Shown here: piece by piece, positions 34,749-43,883 of the stretch
How the letters are laid out: each line of letters starts with the position of its first letter
Numbering within the stretch: the first letter of the stretch is position 1
Assembly: GCF_002706745.1 (NCBI RefSeq)
Contig: NZ_CP017702.1
Location: 2,046,001-2,110,000 of the forward strand
Source: Companilactobacillus farciminis KCTC 3681 = DSM 20184
Lineage (GTDB): Bacteria > Bacillota > Bacilli > Lactobacillales > Lactobacillaceae
Length of the DNA: 64,000 nt
Reading direction: 5' to 3'
Translations under genes and position numbers: made by a program
Notes under the pieces: generated by a model
Told to the model about the DNA's origin: nothing
The model's database searches: none
Seen by the model: the letters and a program-made list of their open reading frames with translations, nothing else

Positions 34749-35210
34749 TTAATAATTACGTTGCAAAATAAAATAGGCACTTCTGATTTTATCGGCCGCT
34801 TGTGATCTTTGATGAACGAATTTAAACTTCTTATTCAACTCGGTTGGTACGTCAATTCCATGCGCTAATTTAAAACTGACTGAATGACGACCATTCTTAT
34901 CAAGACTATAAATGACACTGACTTCTAGTCCGTTATCGTAATAAACTTGAGACCAGCGAACATTGTTGGCAGCAAAGTCACTGACCTCTAGGGCTTTATA
35001 AGGCAAATCTAAATTTCGTTCCTTCAAAATTGTTTGAACGCGATTCAAAATCTCGGGCACTTCATCAGCTGGCATAGTAACTAATTCGTGCTGATACTTA
35101 TTCCAAAAGTATCGGGCTTCATTAGCTCGCAACTTGGCTAAATCTTTGGCAACCGGTGACTCCTCTAACCCTGTGGTTTCAATATTTTCAAAATCTACTT
35201 TATATGGCAT
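34749..35210 (-). CDS. Unassigned 153-residue protein
   Basis: I do not recognise a family. The protein is soluble, mixed alpha/beta, rich in charged residues, with no Cys, signal peptide or membrane helix. Residues 20-60 look helical (ARYFWNKYQHELV), and the middle shows alternating strands (WSQVYYDNGLEVSVIYSLDK). A TATAAT lies at about 35254-35259 on the minus strand. It is monocistronic and codon use resembles its neighbours, so it looks like a real, expressed gene. Confidence 0.8.
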   Translation of the reverse strand: MPYKVDFENIETTGLEESPVAKDLAKLRANEARYFWNKYQHELVTMPADEVPEILNRVQTILKERNLDLPYKALEVSDFAANNVRWSQVYYDNGLEVSVIYSLDKNGRHSVSFKLAHGIDVPTELNKKFKFVHQRSQAADKIRSAYFILQRNY

Positions 35211-35333
35211 TTTTGACCTCTTAAATTCTTTGTATACATAATGACCAATTAATATTATAACCGCAACTACAACATGACGTTTAGATTTTACACTTTTTTA
35301 ACATTAAGTCTTGTTTACAAGAATTTTAAAAGC

Positions 35334-35837
35334 CTATAACATTTTTTCCACAACCACTACCGTATAGCCAGGTACATTGAGTTCTTGACCAGTCTTTTGA
35401 TAACCATTCTTCAAAAGAAATTTCTCACTCTTGGTATTTCCTTTGGCAAAAGCTAATTCAACCCTAGATAATCCTAAGTCCTTTAGCTCGCTTTCAATCC
35501 CTACAAAAATTTTAGAGCCAATTCCCTTGCCTTGAACAGCAGCATCAACCATAAAGAAACCGATCCAAGCAGCCTTCTCATCGGGATAACCACTGATCAA
35601 ATCTAAAACGGCTATTAATTTATCTTGATCATAAAAACCGACATAATACTTATCATCCATCGTCTTATTAGCAGGAACAACTTTAATATCCTCTAAAATC
35701 GTATGGCGATTAGGACGTGGTGGACAAAAATTGTAATAACTATCATTGCTCAAAACTAACTTCAAGACGTGATTAGCATCTTGGGGGTTGAGTCTTCTTA
35801 CTTGATAACTTGTGGATAACTTTGTCAAATCCATCAT
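35334..35837 (-). CDS. GNAT-family N-acetyltransferase
   Basis: A 167-residue acetyltransferase. The acetyl-CoA-binding motif A is in VQGKGIGSKIFVGIESELKDLG (Q/RxxGxG/A pattern), preceded by the strand AAWIGFFMVDAA and followed by VELAFAKGNTKSEKFLLKNGY. Substrate unknown. Its ATG overlaps the stop of the upstream small membrane-protein gene by four bases, so the two are translationally coupled. Confidence 0.9.
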   Translation of the reverse strand: MMDLTKLSTSYQVRRLNPQDANHVLKLVLSNDSYYNFCPPRPNRHTILEDIKVVPANKTMDDKYYVGFYDQDKLIAVLDLISGYPDEKAAWIGFFMVDAAVQGKGIGSKIFVGIESELKDLGLSRVELAFAKGNTKSEKFLLKNGYQKTGQELNVPGYTVVVVEKML

Positions 35838-36079
35838 TTTTTCTCCTCTTTTATCCTCTTTAAAACTAAAATGGCTTCTTTGGTGTTCAAGAAGTATTTA
35901 TCGCGCATTAATTTTAACACTATTTTTGAATCGTTGTGATTGCGGACTATCTCCTTTATCTCACTGACAATCTCTGGAGTATCAAGAATAGATTGAATCT
36001 TTTGCTTGCTACGCTTGCTGTAATGAAAATACAAATATAGATTGACGATAATAATCAGTACTAGTAATAGCCAGAACAT
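35834..36079 (-). CDS. Small single-pass membrane protein
   Basis: An 81-residue protein with one N-terminal membrane helix (FWLLLVLIIIVNLYLYF, residues 2-18) and a basic, helical cytoplasmic tail. GGAGG lies before the ATG and a TATAAT at 36104-36109 on the minus strand overlaps the tail of the rpsI terminator. I do not recognise a family. It is coupled to the GNAT gene. Confidence 0.8.
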   Translation of the reverse strand: MFWLLLVLIIIVNLYLYFHYSKRSKQKIQSILDTPEIVSEIKEIVRNHNDSKIVLKLMRDKYFLNTKEAILVLKRIKEEKK

Positions 36080-36112
36080 CGACGTCCTCCAATTTTTTTC
36101 TTAATTATAACA

Positions 36113-36142
36113 AAAAAACATCCCTCGTATTGAGAGATGTTT
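36113..36142 (-). terminator. Terminator of the rplM-rpsI transcript
   Basis: On the minus strand AAAAACATCTCTC, a five-base loop and GAGGGATGTTTTTTT form a stem with one mismatch followed by a T run. Confidence 0.85.
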
Positions 36143-36169
36143 TTGAACCAAAACTGGAAATAATAAATA

Positions 36170-36562
36170 TTAACGTTTTGAGAATTGTGAAGCCTTACGG
36201 GCTTTCTTAAGACCTGGTTTCTTACGTTCCTTCATACGAGGGTCACGTGTTAAGAAGCCGGCTGACTTAAGTGATGGTCTGAAATCAGGATCAACATCAA
36301 GTAGGGCTCTTGCGATACCATGTCTAATTGCTCCAGCTTGTCCTGAGAAGCCTCCACCGTTAACGTTAGCAATAACGTCATAGCTGTCTGCTGTTTCAGT
36401 AACATCTAGAGGTTGTTTCATATCAGCAATCAAATTGTCAAAAGGAATGTAATCTTTGACATCACGTTTGTTGATAGTAATCTTTCCGTTTCCGGGTACT
36501 AGGCGTACACGAGCAACTGAGTCCTTGCGACGACCTGTTCCGGCGTATGATACTTGTGCCAA
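36170..36562 (-). CDS. rpsI: 30S ribosomal protein S9
   Basis: A 130-residue S9 with the full signature [20 protein letters not shown] (here NGGGFSGQ...) and the conserved basic tail ending [12 protein letters not shown], whose last residues reach the P site of the 30S subunit. It lies 13 bases after rplM in a two-gene operon, the usual arrangement. Confidence 0.98.
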   Translation of the reverse strand: MAQVSYAGTGRRKDSVARVRLVPGNGKITINKRDVKDYIPFDNLIADMKQPLDVTETADSYDVIANVNGGGFSGQAGAIRHGIARALLDVDPDFRPSLKSAGFLTRDPRMKERKKPGLKKARKASQFSKR

Positions 36563-36575
36563 ATTCTTTTCCTCC

Positions 36576-37019
36576 TTAAATTAGTTTGTTGATATCCAAC
36601 ATTTCTGGATTTTGTGCTTGATGGCCATGTTCTGAACCTGCATAAACATGCAACTTCTTAATTTCTTGACGACCAAGAGTGTTCTTAGGCAACATACCGC
36701 GAATTGAGTCTTCAACAAAGCGTTCTGGCTTTGTAGCTCTCTTTTCACCGGCACTAATACTCTTCAACCCACCTGGGTGATCTGAGTGAGAATAATAAAT
36801 CTTATTCTTAGCTTTCTTACCTGTTAATCTAACTTTATCTGCATTGATGACAATAACATTATCACCTGTATCAACGTTAGGTGTGTAAGTTGGTTTGTTC
36901 TTACCTCTAAGAATAGAAGCAACAACAGATGAAAGTCTACCTAAGACAACATCTTCACCGTCGATTACATACCATTTACGTTCAACTTCACTTGCTTTTG
37001 CTAATGGTGTTGTACGCAC
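36576..37019 (-). CDS. rplM: 50S ribosomal protein L13
   Basis: A 147-residue L13, starting [20 protein letters not shown] and carrying [20 protein letters not shown]. The start is GTG at 37019, eight bases after GGAGG. It has its own promoter and an L13-type leader, so it is not simply read through from truA. L13 is an early-assembly 23S-binding protein and the likely leader ligand. Confidence 0.98.
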   Translation of the reverse strand: MRTTPLAKASEVERKWYVIDGEDVVLGRLSSVVASILRGKNKPTYTPNVDTGDNVIVINADKVRLTGKKAKNKIYYSHSDHPGGLKSISAGEKRATKPERFVEDSIRGMLPKNTLGRQEIKKLHVYAGSEHGHQAQNPEMLDINKLI

Positions 37020-37044
37020 TTTAATTTCCTCCAGTTTCTACGTC

Positions 37045-37096
37045 TGTTTGACAACTCAATAAGTTTCCGGGGCTTATCGTGGGGCAAACAATACCA
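37045..37096 (-). promoter_or_regulatory. L13 leader RNA
   Basis: The 5' untranslated RNA of rplM has an outer stem TGTTTG / CAAACA (37090-37085 with 37050-37045) enclosing ATAAG / CTTAT around a C/G-rich core CCCCGGAAA. This fits the L13 leader described in Firmicutes, thought to let L13 repress its own operon. Confidence 0.75.
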
Positions 37097-37102
37097 GTTA
37101 CA

Positions 37103-37131
37103 ATAATACTGTGATTTTCATTGTAAGTCAA
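37103..37131 (-). promoter_or_regulatory. Promoter of rplM-rpsI
   Basis: On the minus strand TTGACT (37131-37126), 17 bases, TATTAT (37108-37103). Confidence 0.85.
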
Positions 37132-37134
37132 TAA

Positions 37135-37143
37135 TTATCCACA
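37135..37143 (+). other. Perfect DnaA box upstream of the rplM promoter
   Basis: TTATCCACA lies four bases upstream of the rplM -35 box. Binding by DnaA is predicted only from the match to the 9-base consensus. Confidence 0.5.
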
Positions 37144-37145
37144 GA

Positions 37146-37892
37146 TTAATCATAAAAAACTTCTTTTAAATATAGCCCACTAGCAGGTGCCGTTCCTCGT
37201 GCTTCTTGGCGGTCTTTCACTTCAAACAACCTCAAGAAATCGTGTACATCCCTGCGCCCATTACCAATCTCTAACAGAGTAGCAACTAAGATTCTAACCA
37301 TATTATATAGGAAGCCATTGCCTGTAAATTCGAAAACTAATTCGTCATTGTTCTTATTATACACGCATGTCGCTGAATAGATAGTCCTAACTTTATTTTC
37401 GATCACACCACCTGAAGCGGCGAAACTTGTAAAGTCATGCTCACCTTCTAAATCCTTGAGTGCAGTCTGAATTTTATCCACAGAAATCTTATAAGGATAG
37501 TGGCCTGTGTAAAACCGTTTGAAAGGATCCGTATAATATCCACAGTCAACGCGATATTGATAAGTCTTTCTCTTAACTCCAAAACGAGCGTGGAAATTTT
37601 CATCGACTATTGCTGAATCTTTAACCAAGACATCCAATGGCATCAAAGAATTGATAGCTTTTAGCATGTTCTGCGCTGGCATTTGTCCCGGATAGTCGAA
37701 ATGGATCACCTGACCAAAAGCGTGGACTCCAGCATCTGTTCTGCCAGAACCCACGACATCAACGTGTTGTCCCTTAGTCATTTTAGTCAGAGCCTTTTCT
37801 AAAACTCCTTGAACTGTCCGTAAATCATTTTGACGTTGAAAGCCATGAAATTTAGTTCCATCGTAGGCTATCGTCAATTTATATCTCGTCAT
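37146..37892 (-). CDS. truA: tRNA pseudouridine(38-40) synthase
   Basis: A 248-residue enzyme that makes pseudouridine at positions 38-40 of the anticodon arm. The catalytic aspartate is Asp53 in [14 protein letters not shown], and [15 protein letters not shown] and [12 protein letters not shown] are typical. It follows ecfT by three bases and is translationally linked to the ECF genes, an order common in Firmicutes. Confidence 0.97.
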   Translation of the reverse strand: MTRYKLTIAYDGTKFHGFQRQNDLRTVQGVLEKALTKMTKGQHVDVVGSGRTDAGVHAFGQVIHFDYPGQMPAQNMLKAINSLMPLDVLVKDSAIVDENFHARFGVKRKTYQYRVDCGYYTDPFKRFYTGHYPYKISVDKIQTALKDLEGEHDFTSFAASGGVIENKVRTIYSATCVYNKNNDELVFEFTGNGFLYNMVRILVATLLEIGNGRRDVHDFLRLFEVKDRQEARGTAPASGLYLKEVFYD

Positions 37893-37895
37893 AAA

Positions 37896-38693
37896 TTAAT
37901 AACTCCGTAATAATAATAAAATAATCGTCAAACCTAACATGAACAAAATCGTCAAAGTATCGCGCTTTTCCCACTTCAAAACTCGATACTTGCTTCGACC
38001 TTCTCCATCCTTATAACCACGAGATTCCATGGCAATCGCTAAATCGTAAGCAATTGAAAAACTGCTGACGAACAATGGAATCAAAATCGGTACGAATGAC
38101 TTGATACGTTTGATCAAACCACCCTCGCCAAAATCGACCCCACGAGCACGCTGAGCATCCATGATCTTGGTAGTTTCATCAACTAATAACGGCACGAATC
38201 TTAATGCAATCGACAACATTAAAGCTACTTGGGTCACTGGAAAATTAACTTTTTTCAATGGCTTGAGAATGCTCTCGATTGAATCGGAAATTTCGATAGG
38301 CGTAGTCGTCAACGTCAATAAAGTTGAAATAAAGATGATCAACACGAACCGCATAAAAATGTACCCAGCAATCACTAATCCTTCTTTAGAGAAAGTAAAG
38401 ATTCCCCAGTGCCAAATCGGATGACTACTAGGCGTGAACAGCAACTGCAACGCGACTGTAAACAAGATCAACCAAAAGACCGGCTTTAATCCTTTGATAA
38501 AAAAGCCAAAATTGATTTTCGACAAATAGACCGCAAAAATCACAAATGCTAACAAAAAGGCATAGGATGCAACGTTATTAGCTAAAAAGACTATCCCCAC
38601 AAAATAAAACGTTAATAAGAATTTACCTCGAGGATCTAGGTGATACAACAGCGAATCCCCAGGTAAATATCTTCCCAAAATTATCTTATCCAT
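37896..38693 (-). CDS. ecfT: ECF transporter transmembrane component T
   Basis: A 265-residue membrane protein with about six hydrophobic segments. The two coupling-helix motifs are AQRARGVDF near residue 175 and AMESRGYKDGEGRS near 225, each holding the A/S-R-G signature that docks onto the two ATPases. With EcfA1 and EcfA2 it forms a shared vitamin-uptake module (riboflavin, folate, biotin and others) using S components encoded elsewhere. Its ATG directly abuts the ecfA2 stop. Confidence 0.95.
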   Translation of the reverse strand: MDKIILGRYLPGDSLLYHLDPRGKFLLTFYFVGIVFLANNVASYAFLLAFVIFAVYLSKINFGFFIKGLKPVFWLILFTVALQLLFTPSSHPIWHWGIFTFSKEGLVIAGYIFMRFVLIIFISTLLTLTTTPIEISDSIESILKPLKKVNFPVTQVALMLSIALRFVPLLVDETTKIMDAQRARGVDFGEGGLIKRIKSFVPILIPLFVSSFSIAYDLAIAMESRGYKDGEGRSKYRVLKWEKRDTLTILFMLGLTIILLLLRSY

Positions 38694-39545
38694 TTAATCA
38701 CCTAACTGTTGTTTAATTTTTGTTCCTAAGGCTTCGATCGTAATTGGCAATTTATCGAAATGAAAGCCTTGACTGCTCAATTCTTTAGCAAATTCAGCAC
38801 TCTTAGGCAGTGACAACAGATCCTCTTTTAATAAATCTTGACGATTGAACACGTCTTCTGGCAAACCAGTCGCAATAAGTTTTCCACTGTGGATAACTGC
38901 CATCTCATCAGCAAAGTTCGCCACATCGTCCATATTGTGGGTAATCAAGATAATTGTTTTGCCTTTTAATTGCAAATCCTTGAACAAACCCATAATTTCA
39001 GCACGACCTACAGGGTCCAATCCAGCCGTTGGTTCATCTAAAATGATAGTTTCCGGATCACTAGCTAAAACACCTGCAATCGCCACACGACGCATCTGAC
39101 CACCAGATAAGTCAAATGGTGATTTCTGCAAATACGATTCATCCAAACCAACTAGCTTGATCATCTTTTGAGCTGCCTCTTTAGCAACTTCTTCACTGGC
39201 TCCAAAATTCATCGGTCCGAACATAATATCCTTTTGAACCGTATCCTCAAATAACTGACTCTCGGGAAATTGAAAAACCATACCAATATTTTTACGCAAT
39301 GACTTCAGATTCTTATTGTTAGTCTCTGAAGTTATCTTGCGGTCTCCAGCCAAAATTGTTCCTGAAGTTGGTTTGAGCAAAGCATTAATATGACGAACTA
39401 AAGTCGATTTACCACTACCAGTTTGCCCAACAATAGCTGTAAATTTCTTATCCTTAATCGTCATGGAGACATCATCTAAGCCAAGACTTGCTGTCGGACT
39501 ACCCACATTATAAGAATGGGTTACATGTTCGAATGTAATTTCCAT
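38694..39545 (-). CDS. ecfA2: ECF transporter ATPase A2
   Basis: A 283-residue ABC ATPase with Walker A GQTGSGKST at residues 40-48, signature LSGGQMRR, Walker B TIILDEPTAGLDP and the switch His in ITHNMDD. The LSGGQMRR form is typical of EcfA2. It overlaps ecfA1 by 25 bases, so synthesis of the ATPase pair is coupled. Confidence 0.95.
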   Translation of the reverse strand: MEITFEHVTHSYNVGSPTASLGLDDVSMTIKDKKFTAIVGQTGSGKSTLVRHINALLKPTSGTILAGDRKITSETNNKNLKSLRKNIGMVFQFPESQLFEDTVQKDIMFGPMNFGASEEVAKEAAQKMIKLVGLDESYLQKSPFDLSGGQMRRVAIAGVLASDPETIILDEPTAGLDPVGRAEIMGLFKDLQLKGKTIILITHNMDDVANFADEMAVIHSGKLIATGLPEDVFNRQDLLKEDLLSLPKSAEFAKELSSQGFHFDKLPITIEALGTKIKQQLGD

Positions 39546-40354
39546 AATTGCTCCTTCAACTCCTCTTCGCTTAAATACCCTTCAGGCAATTTTACACTAT
39601 CCCTTAGTGTTTGTACTAATTGACTTGAAAAAGGCTCCTCAAGTCCAAATTTAGTCAAATCAGGTCCAATATCATAAATAGATGCTGGTGTTCCTTCTTG
39701 AACGATTTTTCCGTCGTTAATAACTACGATTCGTTGCGACAATTCAGTCTCTTCAATATCGTGCGTAATAGAAATAATCGTCAAGTCTTGTTCTTGACGT
39801 AATTTTTGAACCAGTTCAAGGACCGTCTTTCTACCATCAGGATCCAACATACTAGTCGATTCATCCATAATGACTATCTGTGGTTTAGTTGCTAGTACTC
39901 CAGCAATAGCTACACGTTGTTTTTGACCACCAGATAATGACTGTGGATCACGTGTTTTAAAATTAGACATTTTAACTAATTCTAAGGCTCGATCAATTTC
40001 TTTAACCATTTGCTCTCGTGGCATACCTTGGTTCTCGAGTCCAAAGGCTACATCATCTTCTACGGTTGCTCCAACGAATTGATGATCAGGATTTTGGAAA
40101 ATGATTCCAATTTTAGTTCTGGCGTCCCAAATATTCTCTTCGTTGATAATTTCCCCATCGACAGCAATCGTGCCCGAATCAGCTTCAATCAATCCGTCAA
40201 TCAATTTAGTCAAAGTCGATTTACCACTCCCGTTTTTTCCCACAATCGAGAGCCACTCGTTCTTGTAAATATCCAACGATAAATCATTGATGGCTGGTAC
40301 TTTTGAATCGGGATAAGTATAAGTTAAATTCTTTATTGATATGATTTTCTCCAC
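39521..40354 (-). CDS. ecfA1: ECF transporter ATPase A1
   Basis: A 277-residue ABC ATPase with Walker A GKNGSGKST at residues 39-47, Q-loop in IIFQNPDHQFVGATVEDDVAFG, signature LSGGQKQR and Walker B IVIMDESTSMLDP. In the last motif the Glu is followed by Ser rather than Pro, as in other EcfA1 proteins. It is the first gene of ecfA1-ecfA2-ecfT-truA; a TATTAT lies about 45 bases upstream on the minus strand. Confidence 0.95.
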   Translation of the reverse strand: MEKIISIKNLTYTYPDSKVPAINDLSLDIYKNEWLSIVGKNGSGKSTLTKLIDGLIEADSGTIAVDGEIINEENIWDARTKIGIIFQNPDHQFVGATVEDDVAFGLENQGMPREQMVKEIDRALELVKMSNFKTRDPQSLSGGQKQRVAIAGVLATKPQIVIMDESTSMLDPDGRKTVLELVQKLRQEQDLTIISITHDIEETELSQRIVVINDGKIVQEGTPASIYDIGPDLTKFGLEEPFSSQLVQTLRDSVKLPEGYLSEEELKEQLWKLHSNM

Positions 40355-40410
40355 AGCATTATCTCCCTAACCGTGTGACATACATTTATAATACCAAAAT
40401 TTGAGTAAAA

Positions 40411-40520
40411 AAAAATCATTCGACAAATTAGTGTCCCCTTTTAAAGAGATCTCAGAGATAGACTTAGCCCAAAGGCCATCATCTTAACACTCACTAATTC
40501 ATCAGAATGACTGATTTTTT
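40411..40520. ncRNA. Structured 110-base element between rplQ and ecfA1 (terminator or RNA element)
   Basis: Two distant arms pair: AAAAAT-CATTC and AAATTAGTG (40411-40433) with CACTAATT, GAATG and ATTTTTT (40492-40520), enclosing a 58-base loop that holds the palindrome GAGATCTC and a CCTTT / AAAGG pairing. On the minus strand it ends in nine T residues, so it can terminate the alpha operon. The long conserved-looking loop is more than a simple terminator needs. I do not recognise a known RNA family. Confidence 0.55.
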
Positions 40521-40542
40521 AAATATTAATAAACAATTATTA

Positions 40543-40923
40543 TTAAACTAATTCAATAACAACCATTGGTGCAGCATCTCCACGGCGTGGAGTTGTCTTC
40601 AAGATACGTGTGTATCCACCATTACGTTCTTTGTAACGAGGTGCAATATCACTGAAAAGTTTTTGAAGAGCTGATTGTACAATAACTGCATCATCATCTT
40701 CTGTAATGTTAGCAACTTCGTTTCTAACATAAGCAGCAGCTTGACGACGAGCGTGCAAATCACCGCGTTTACCTAAGGTTATCATTTTTTCTGTTGTACG
40801 ACTGATTTCTTTAGCACGTGTTTCAGTAGTAACAATATGTTCATTAATGATTAAATCAGTAGTTAAATCGCGTAACATAGCTTTTCTTTGTGAACTGTTA
40901 CGTCCTAATTTACGGTAGCCCAT
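40543..40923 (-). CDS. rplQ: 50S ribosomal protein L17
   Basis: A 126-residue L17, starting [20 protein letters not shown], with the standard [13 protein letters not shown] segment. Last gene of the alpha operon, 30 bases after rpoA. Confidence 0.98.
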   Translation of the reverse strand: MGYRKLGRNSSQRKAMLRDLTTDLIINEHIVTTETRAKEISRTTEKMITLGKRGDLHARRQAAAYVRNEVANITEDDDAVIVQSALQKLFSDIAPRYKERNGGYTRILKTTPRRGDAAPMVVIELV

Positions 40924-40953
40924 GTCTATACCTCCTGTTTGAATTTGATAGTA

Positions 40954-41892
40954 TTAGTCTTCTTGCTTCAATGACAATCCAAGATCAGCAAGCTTTTCTT
41001 TAACCTCAACAAGTGACTTGCGTCCAAGATTACGGACACGCATCATATCTGCTTCGGATTTTTCAGTAAGCTCTTGCACAGTATTAATACCGGCACGCTT
41101 CAAACAATTATATGAACGAACTGACAAGTCAAGTTCTTCAATAGTCATTTCAAGTTTCTTCTCTTTTTGAGTTTCCTCTTTTTCGATCATCATGTCAGCA
41201 CTCTTAGCTTCTTCAGTAAGATTTACAAAACTGTTTAGATGTTCCGTAAGGATCTTAGCTGACAAACTAATAGCTTCGCGTGGTCCAATTGAACCATTTG
41301 TCCAGATATCGATTGTTAATTTGTCGAAGTCGTTTCTCTTACCCACACGAGTGTTTTCAACTTGATAGTTAACTTTTTCTACAGGTGTAAAAATAGAGTC
41401 AACTGGAAGAACACCAATAGGTGTTTCGTCCGTCTTATTTTGTTCTGCAGGAGTATATCCACGACCATTTTTAATTGTCATTTGCATGTGGAAGTGTCCA
41501 CCCTCAGCAACAGTACAAATAAATTGTTCTGGATCGAGGATTTCCAAGTCATCGTCAGCCTTGATATCTTTAGCTGTAACAGTAGCTGGACCAACAATGT
41601 CGACTTCAGCTTTTAGACTGTCTTCAGCATAAGATTTAAGCTTTAATTTCTTCACGTTAAGCACGATTTGTGTAACGTCTTCAATTACGCCATCAATAGC
41701 TGAGAATTCATGCAATACACCATCTATTTGAATATCAGATACCGCTGTACCAGGAAGTGATGCTAACAATACTCTACGTAATGAATTACCTAAAGTTGTA
41801 CCATAACCTCTTTCAAGCGGTTCAATAATATATTTACCATAACTACTGCTTTCTTCAACAGAAGTAATAGCTGGCTTTTCAAATTCGATCAT
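40954..41892 (-). CDS. rpoA: RNA polymerase alpha subunit
   Basis: A 312-residue alpha subunit. Residues 1-230 form the assembly domain ([20 protein letters not shown]), a charged linker around 231-247 ([13 protein letters not shown]), and residues 250-312 form the C-terminal domain that contacts UP elements and activators ([32 protein letters not shown]). Normal length for Firmicutes. Confidence 0.98.
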   Translation of the reverse strand: MIEFEKPAITSVEESSSYGKYIIEPLERGYGTTLGNSLRRVLLASLPGTAVSDIQIDGVLHEFSAIDGVIEDVTQIVLNVKKLKLKSYAEDSLKAEVDIVGPATVTAKDIKADDDLEILDPEQFICTVAEGGHFHMQMTIKNGRGYTPAEQNKTDETPIGVLPVDSIFTPVEKVNYQVENTRVGKRNDFDKLTIDIWTNGSIGPREAISLSAKILTEHLNSFVNLTEEAKSADMMIEKEETQKEKKLEMTIEELDLSVRSYNCLKRAGINTVQELTEKSEADMMRVRNLGRKSLVEVKEKLADLGLSLKQED

Positions 41893-41955
41893 TCGGTTAG
41901 TTCCCCTTTCAAAACGAAATGTGTGTAGCGTAGTTCATATGGGTATACAACCATT

Positions 41956-42342
41956 CTATACACGACGACGCTTTGGAGGACGAGAACCATTGTGAGGAAC
42001 TGGTGTAACATCACGAATAGCAGTAATTTCCAAACCAGTAGCTTGTAGTGAACGGATTGCAGCTTCACGACCAGAGCCTGGTCCCTTAACAGCTACTTCG
42101 ACTGTTTTCATACCATGTTCCATTGATTCCTTAGCAGCAGCTTCTCCAGCCATTTGTGCAGCAAATGGTGTTGATTTACGACTACCCTTGAATCCTAATG
42201 CACCAGCTGATGACCATGAAACGGCATTACCGTTAACATCAGTGATCATAACAAGTGTGTTATTGAAAGTTGAGTGGATATGTGCCACGCCAGCTTCAAT
42301 ATGCTTTTTAGTACGGCGTTTACGACCTTTATTTTGTGCCAT
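41956..42342 (-). CDS. rpsK: 30S ribosomal protein S11
   Basis: A 128-residue S11 with [18 protein letters not shown] and the C-terminal [18 protein letters not shown]. Follows rpsM by 21 bases. Confidence 0.98.
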   Translation of the reverse strand: MAQNKGRKRRTKKHIEAGVAHIHSTFNNTLVMITDVNGNAVSWSSAGALGFKGSRKSTPFAAQMAGEAAAKESMEHGMKTVEVAVKGPGSGREAAIRSLQATGLEITAIRDVTPVPHNGSRPPKRRRV

Positions 42343-42363
42343 GATTAACCTCCTATCTTATTA

Positions 42364-42729
42364 TTACTTCTTCTTACCTGCAATGGTAGTCTTCTTACCC
42401 TTACGAGTTCTTGCGTTATTCTTTGTGTTTTGTCCTCTTACTGGCAAACCACGACGATGTCTCATACCACGATATGAGCCAATTTCTTGTAGTCTCTTGA
42501 TATTCATGCTTACTTCACGACGTAAGTCACCTTCGACACGTACCTTATCAACTTCTGCACGAATCTTATCTTCTTGATCAGGAGTTAAGTCTCTAGTACG
42601 GATGTCTTCTGATACGCCGGCATCTTTAAGCACTTTTTGAGCTGTTGTATTACCGATACCAAAAATGTATGTTAGGGCAATAACGATTCTCTTATCACGA
42701 GGTAAATCTACACCTGCTATACGAGCCAT
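42364..42729 (-). CDS. rpsM: 30S ribosomal protein S13
   Basis: A 121-residue S13 with [31 protein letters not shown] and a lysine-rich tail that contacts the P-site tRNA. AGGAGG precedes the ATG. Confidence 0.98.
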   Translation of the reverse strand: MARIAGVDLPRDKRIVIALTYIFGIGNTTAQKVLKDAGVSEDIRTRDLTPDQEDKIRAEVDKVRVEGDLRREVSMNIKRLQEIGSYRGMRHRRGLPVRGQNTKNNARTRKGKKTTIAGKKK

Positions 42730-42752
42730 TAATCAATGCACCTCCTATTAAA

Positions 42753-42869
42753 TTATCCTTGTCTTTGTTTGTGCTTTGGATCTGCAGAGCAAATCACCAT
42801 GACGCGACCGCGTCTTTTGATTACTTTACAGTGTTCGCACATAGGTTTAACGGATGGTCTTACTTTCAT
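42753..42869 (-). CDS. rpmJ: 50S ribosomal protein L36
   Basis: A 38-residue L36, [20 protein letters not shown] at the start and ending HKQRQG. It is the zinc-binding form: Cys11, Cys14, Cys27 and His33. GGAGG lies nine bases before the ATG. It sits between infA and rpsM as usual. Confidence 0.97.
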   Translation of the reverse strand: MKVRPSVKPMCEHCKVIKRRGRVMVICSADPKHKQRQG

Positions 42870-42901
42870 ATTGTGGAACCTCCATTCCATTAAAAAACTT
42901 A

Positions 42902-43120
42902 TTATCTATATCTATATGTAATTCTTCCCTTGGTTAAATCATAAGGGGATAATTCCACGGTAACCTTGTCACCGGGTAAAATTCTAATATAGTGCATACG
43001 GATTTTACCTGACACATGGGCTAGAACTGTAGCTCCATTTTCAAGCTTTACCTTAAACATCGCATTAGGCAATGTTTCTGAAATTGTACCTTCTACTTCA
43101 ATGACATCTTCTTTTGCCAA
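42902..43120 (-). CDS. infA: Translation initiation factor IF-1
   Basis: A 72-residue OB-fold protein with [21 protein letters not shown] and [19 protein letters not shown]. First gene behind an internal promoter of the spc-alpha region. Confidence 0.98.
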   Translation of the reverse strand: MAKEDVIEVEGTISETLPNAMFKVKLENGATVLAHVSGKIRMHYIRILPGDKVTVELSPYDLTKGRITYRYR

Positions 43121-43168
43121 AGATATTAACCTCCATACGGGATGAAATTATTCTGCATATACTGGCGA

Positions 43169-43197
43169 ATTATACAATAATTTTCCGTACATGTAAA
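43169..43197 (-). promoter_or_regulatory. Internal promoter before infA
   Basis: On the minus strand TTTACA (43197-43192), 17 bases and a perfect TATAAT (43174-43169). It can drive infA-rpmJ-rpsM-rpsK-rpoA-rplQ separately from adk and secY. Confidence 0.88.
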
Positions 43198-43215
43198 CAT
43201 TCAAAGCAAAAAGTC

Positions 43216-43869
43216 TTACAAGTTTTGTAAAACTTTCTTAACTTCGTTATAAACTTCATCTATTTCTTGTTCACCATTGATCTTGTACAACAAGTTTAGC
43301 TTGTCATAAAAATCAATTAATGGTGTATTCATTTCAATATTAACTTTCAATCTATTCTTAACTGTTTCTGGCTTATCGTCCTCACGTTGATAGAAGTCAT
43401 GGCCGCCACAAACGTCACATGTTCCTTCAACCTTAGTAGGATTGTAAATTTTATGATAAGTTGCTCCGCACTTAGAACAAATATATCTTCCAGATAAGCG
43501 ATCAACTAATGTTTCAGGCTTAACATCAATATAGATGACAGCATCTATAGGTTTGTTTACATTCTTTGCAATTGTCTGTAAAGCGTTAGCCTGTTCAAGA
43601 GTTCTCGGAAATCCATCTAACATATATCCGTCTTTTTGAACGTCTTCTTCAGATAGACGATCTTGAACGATTCCTTCAGTAACATCGTCAGGAACAAGTT
43701 CACCTTTATCGATGAACCCTTTAGCCTTTAGACCAATTTCTGTCTTATTAGCCATAGCAGCTCTGAACATGTCACCTGTTGAAATATGAACAACTTTAAA
43801 ATCTTCAACAATCTTTTCAGCTTGAGTACCTTTACCAGCACCAGGTAATCCCATCAATACAATATTCAT
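43216..43869 (-). CDS. adk: Adenylate kinase
   Basis: A 217-residue kinase balancing ATP, ADP and AMP. The P-loop GLPGAGKGT is at residues 7-15, DGFPRT follows, and the lid holds a four-cysteine zinc site (CSKCGATYH, then CDVCGG), the Gram-positive form. The ATG at 43869 lies eight bases after GGAG; an in-frame GTG at 43875 is too close to it. Confidence 0.97.
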   Translation of the reverse strand: MNIVLMGLPGAGKGTQAEKIVEDFKVVHISTGDMFRAAMANKTEIGLKAKGFIDKGELVPDDVTEGIVQDRLSEEDVQKDGYMLDGFPRTLEQANALQTIAKNVNKPIDAVIYIDVKPETLVDRLSGRYICSKCGATYHKIYNPTKVEGTCDVCGGHDFYQREDDKPETVKNRLKVNIEMNTPLIDFYDKLNLLYKINGEQEIDEVYNEVKKVLQNL

Positions 43870-43883
43870 TGTCACATCTCCAA

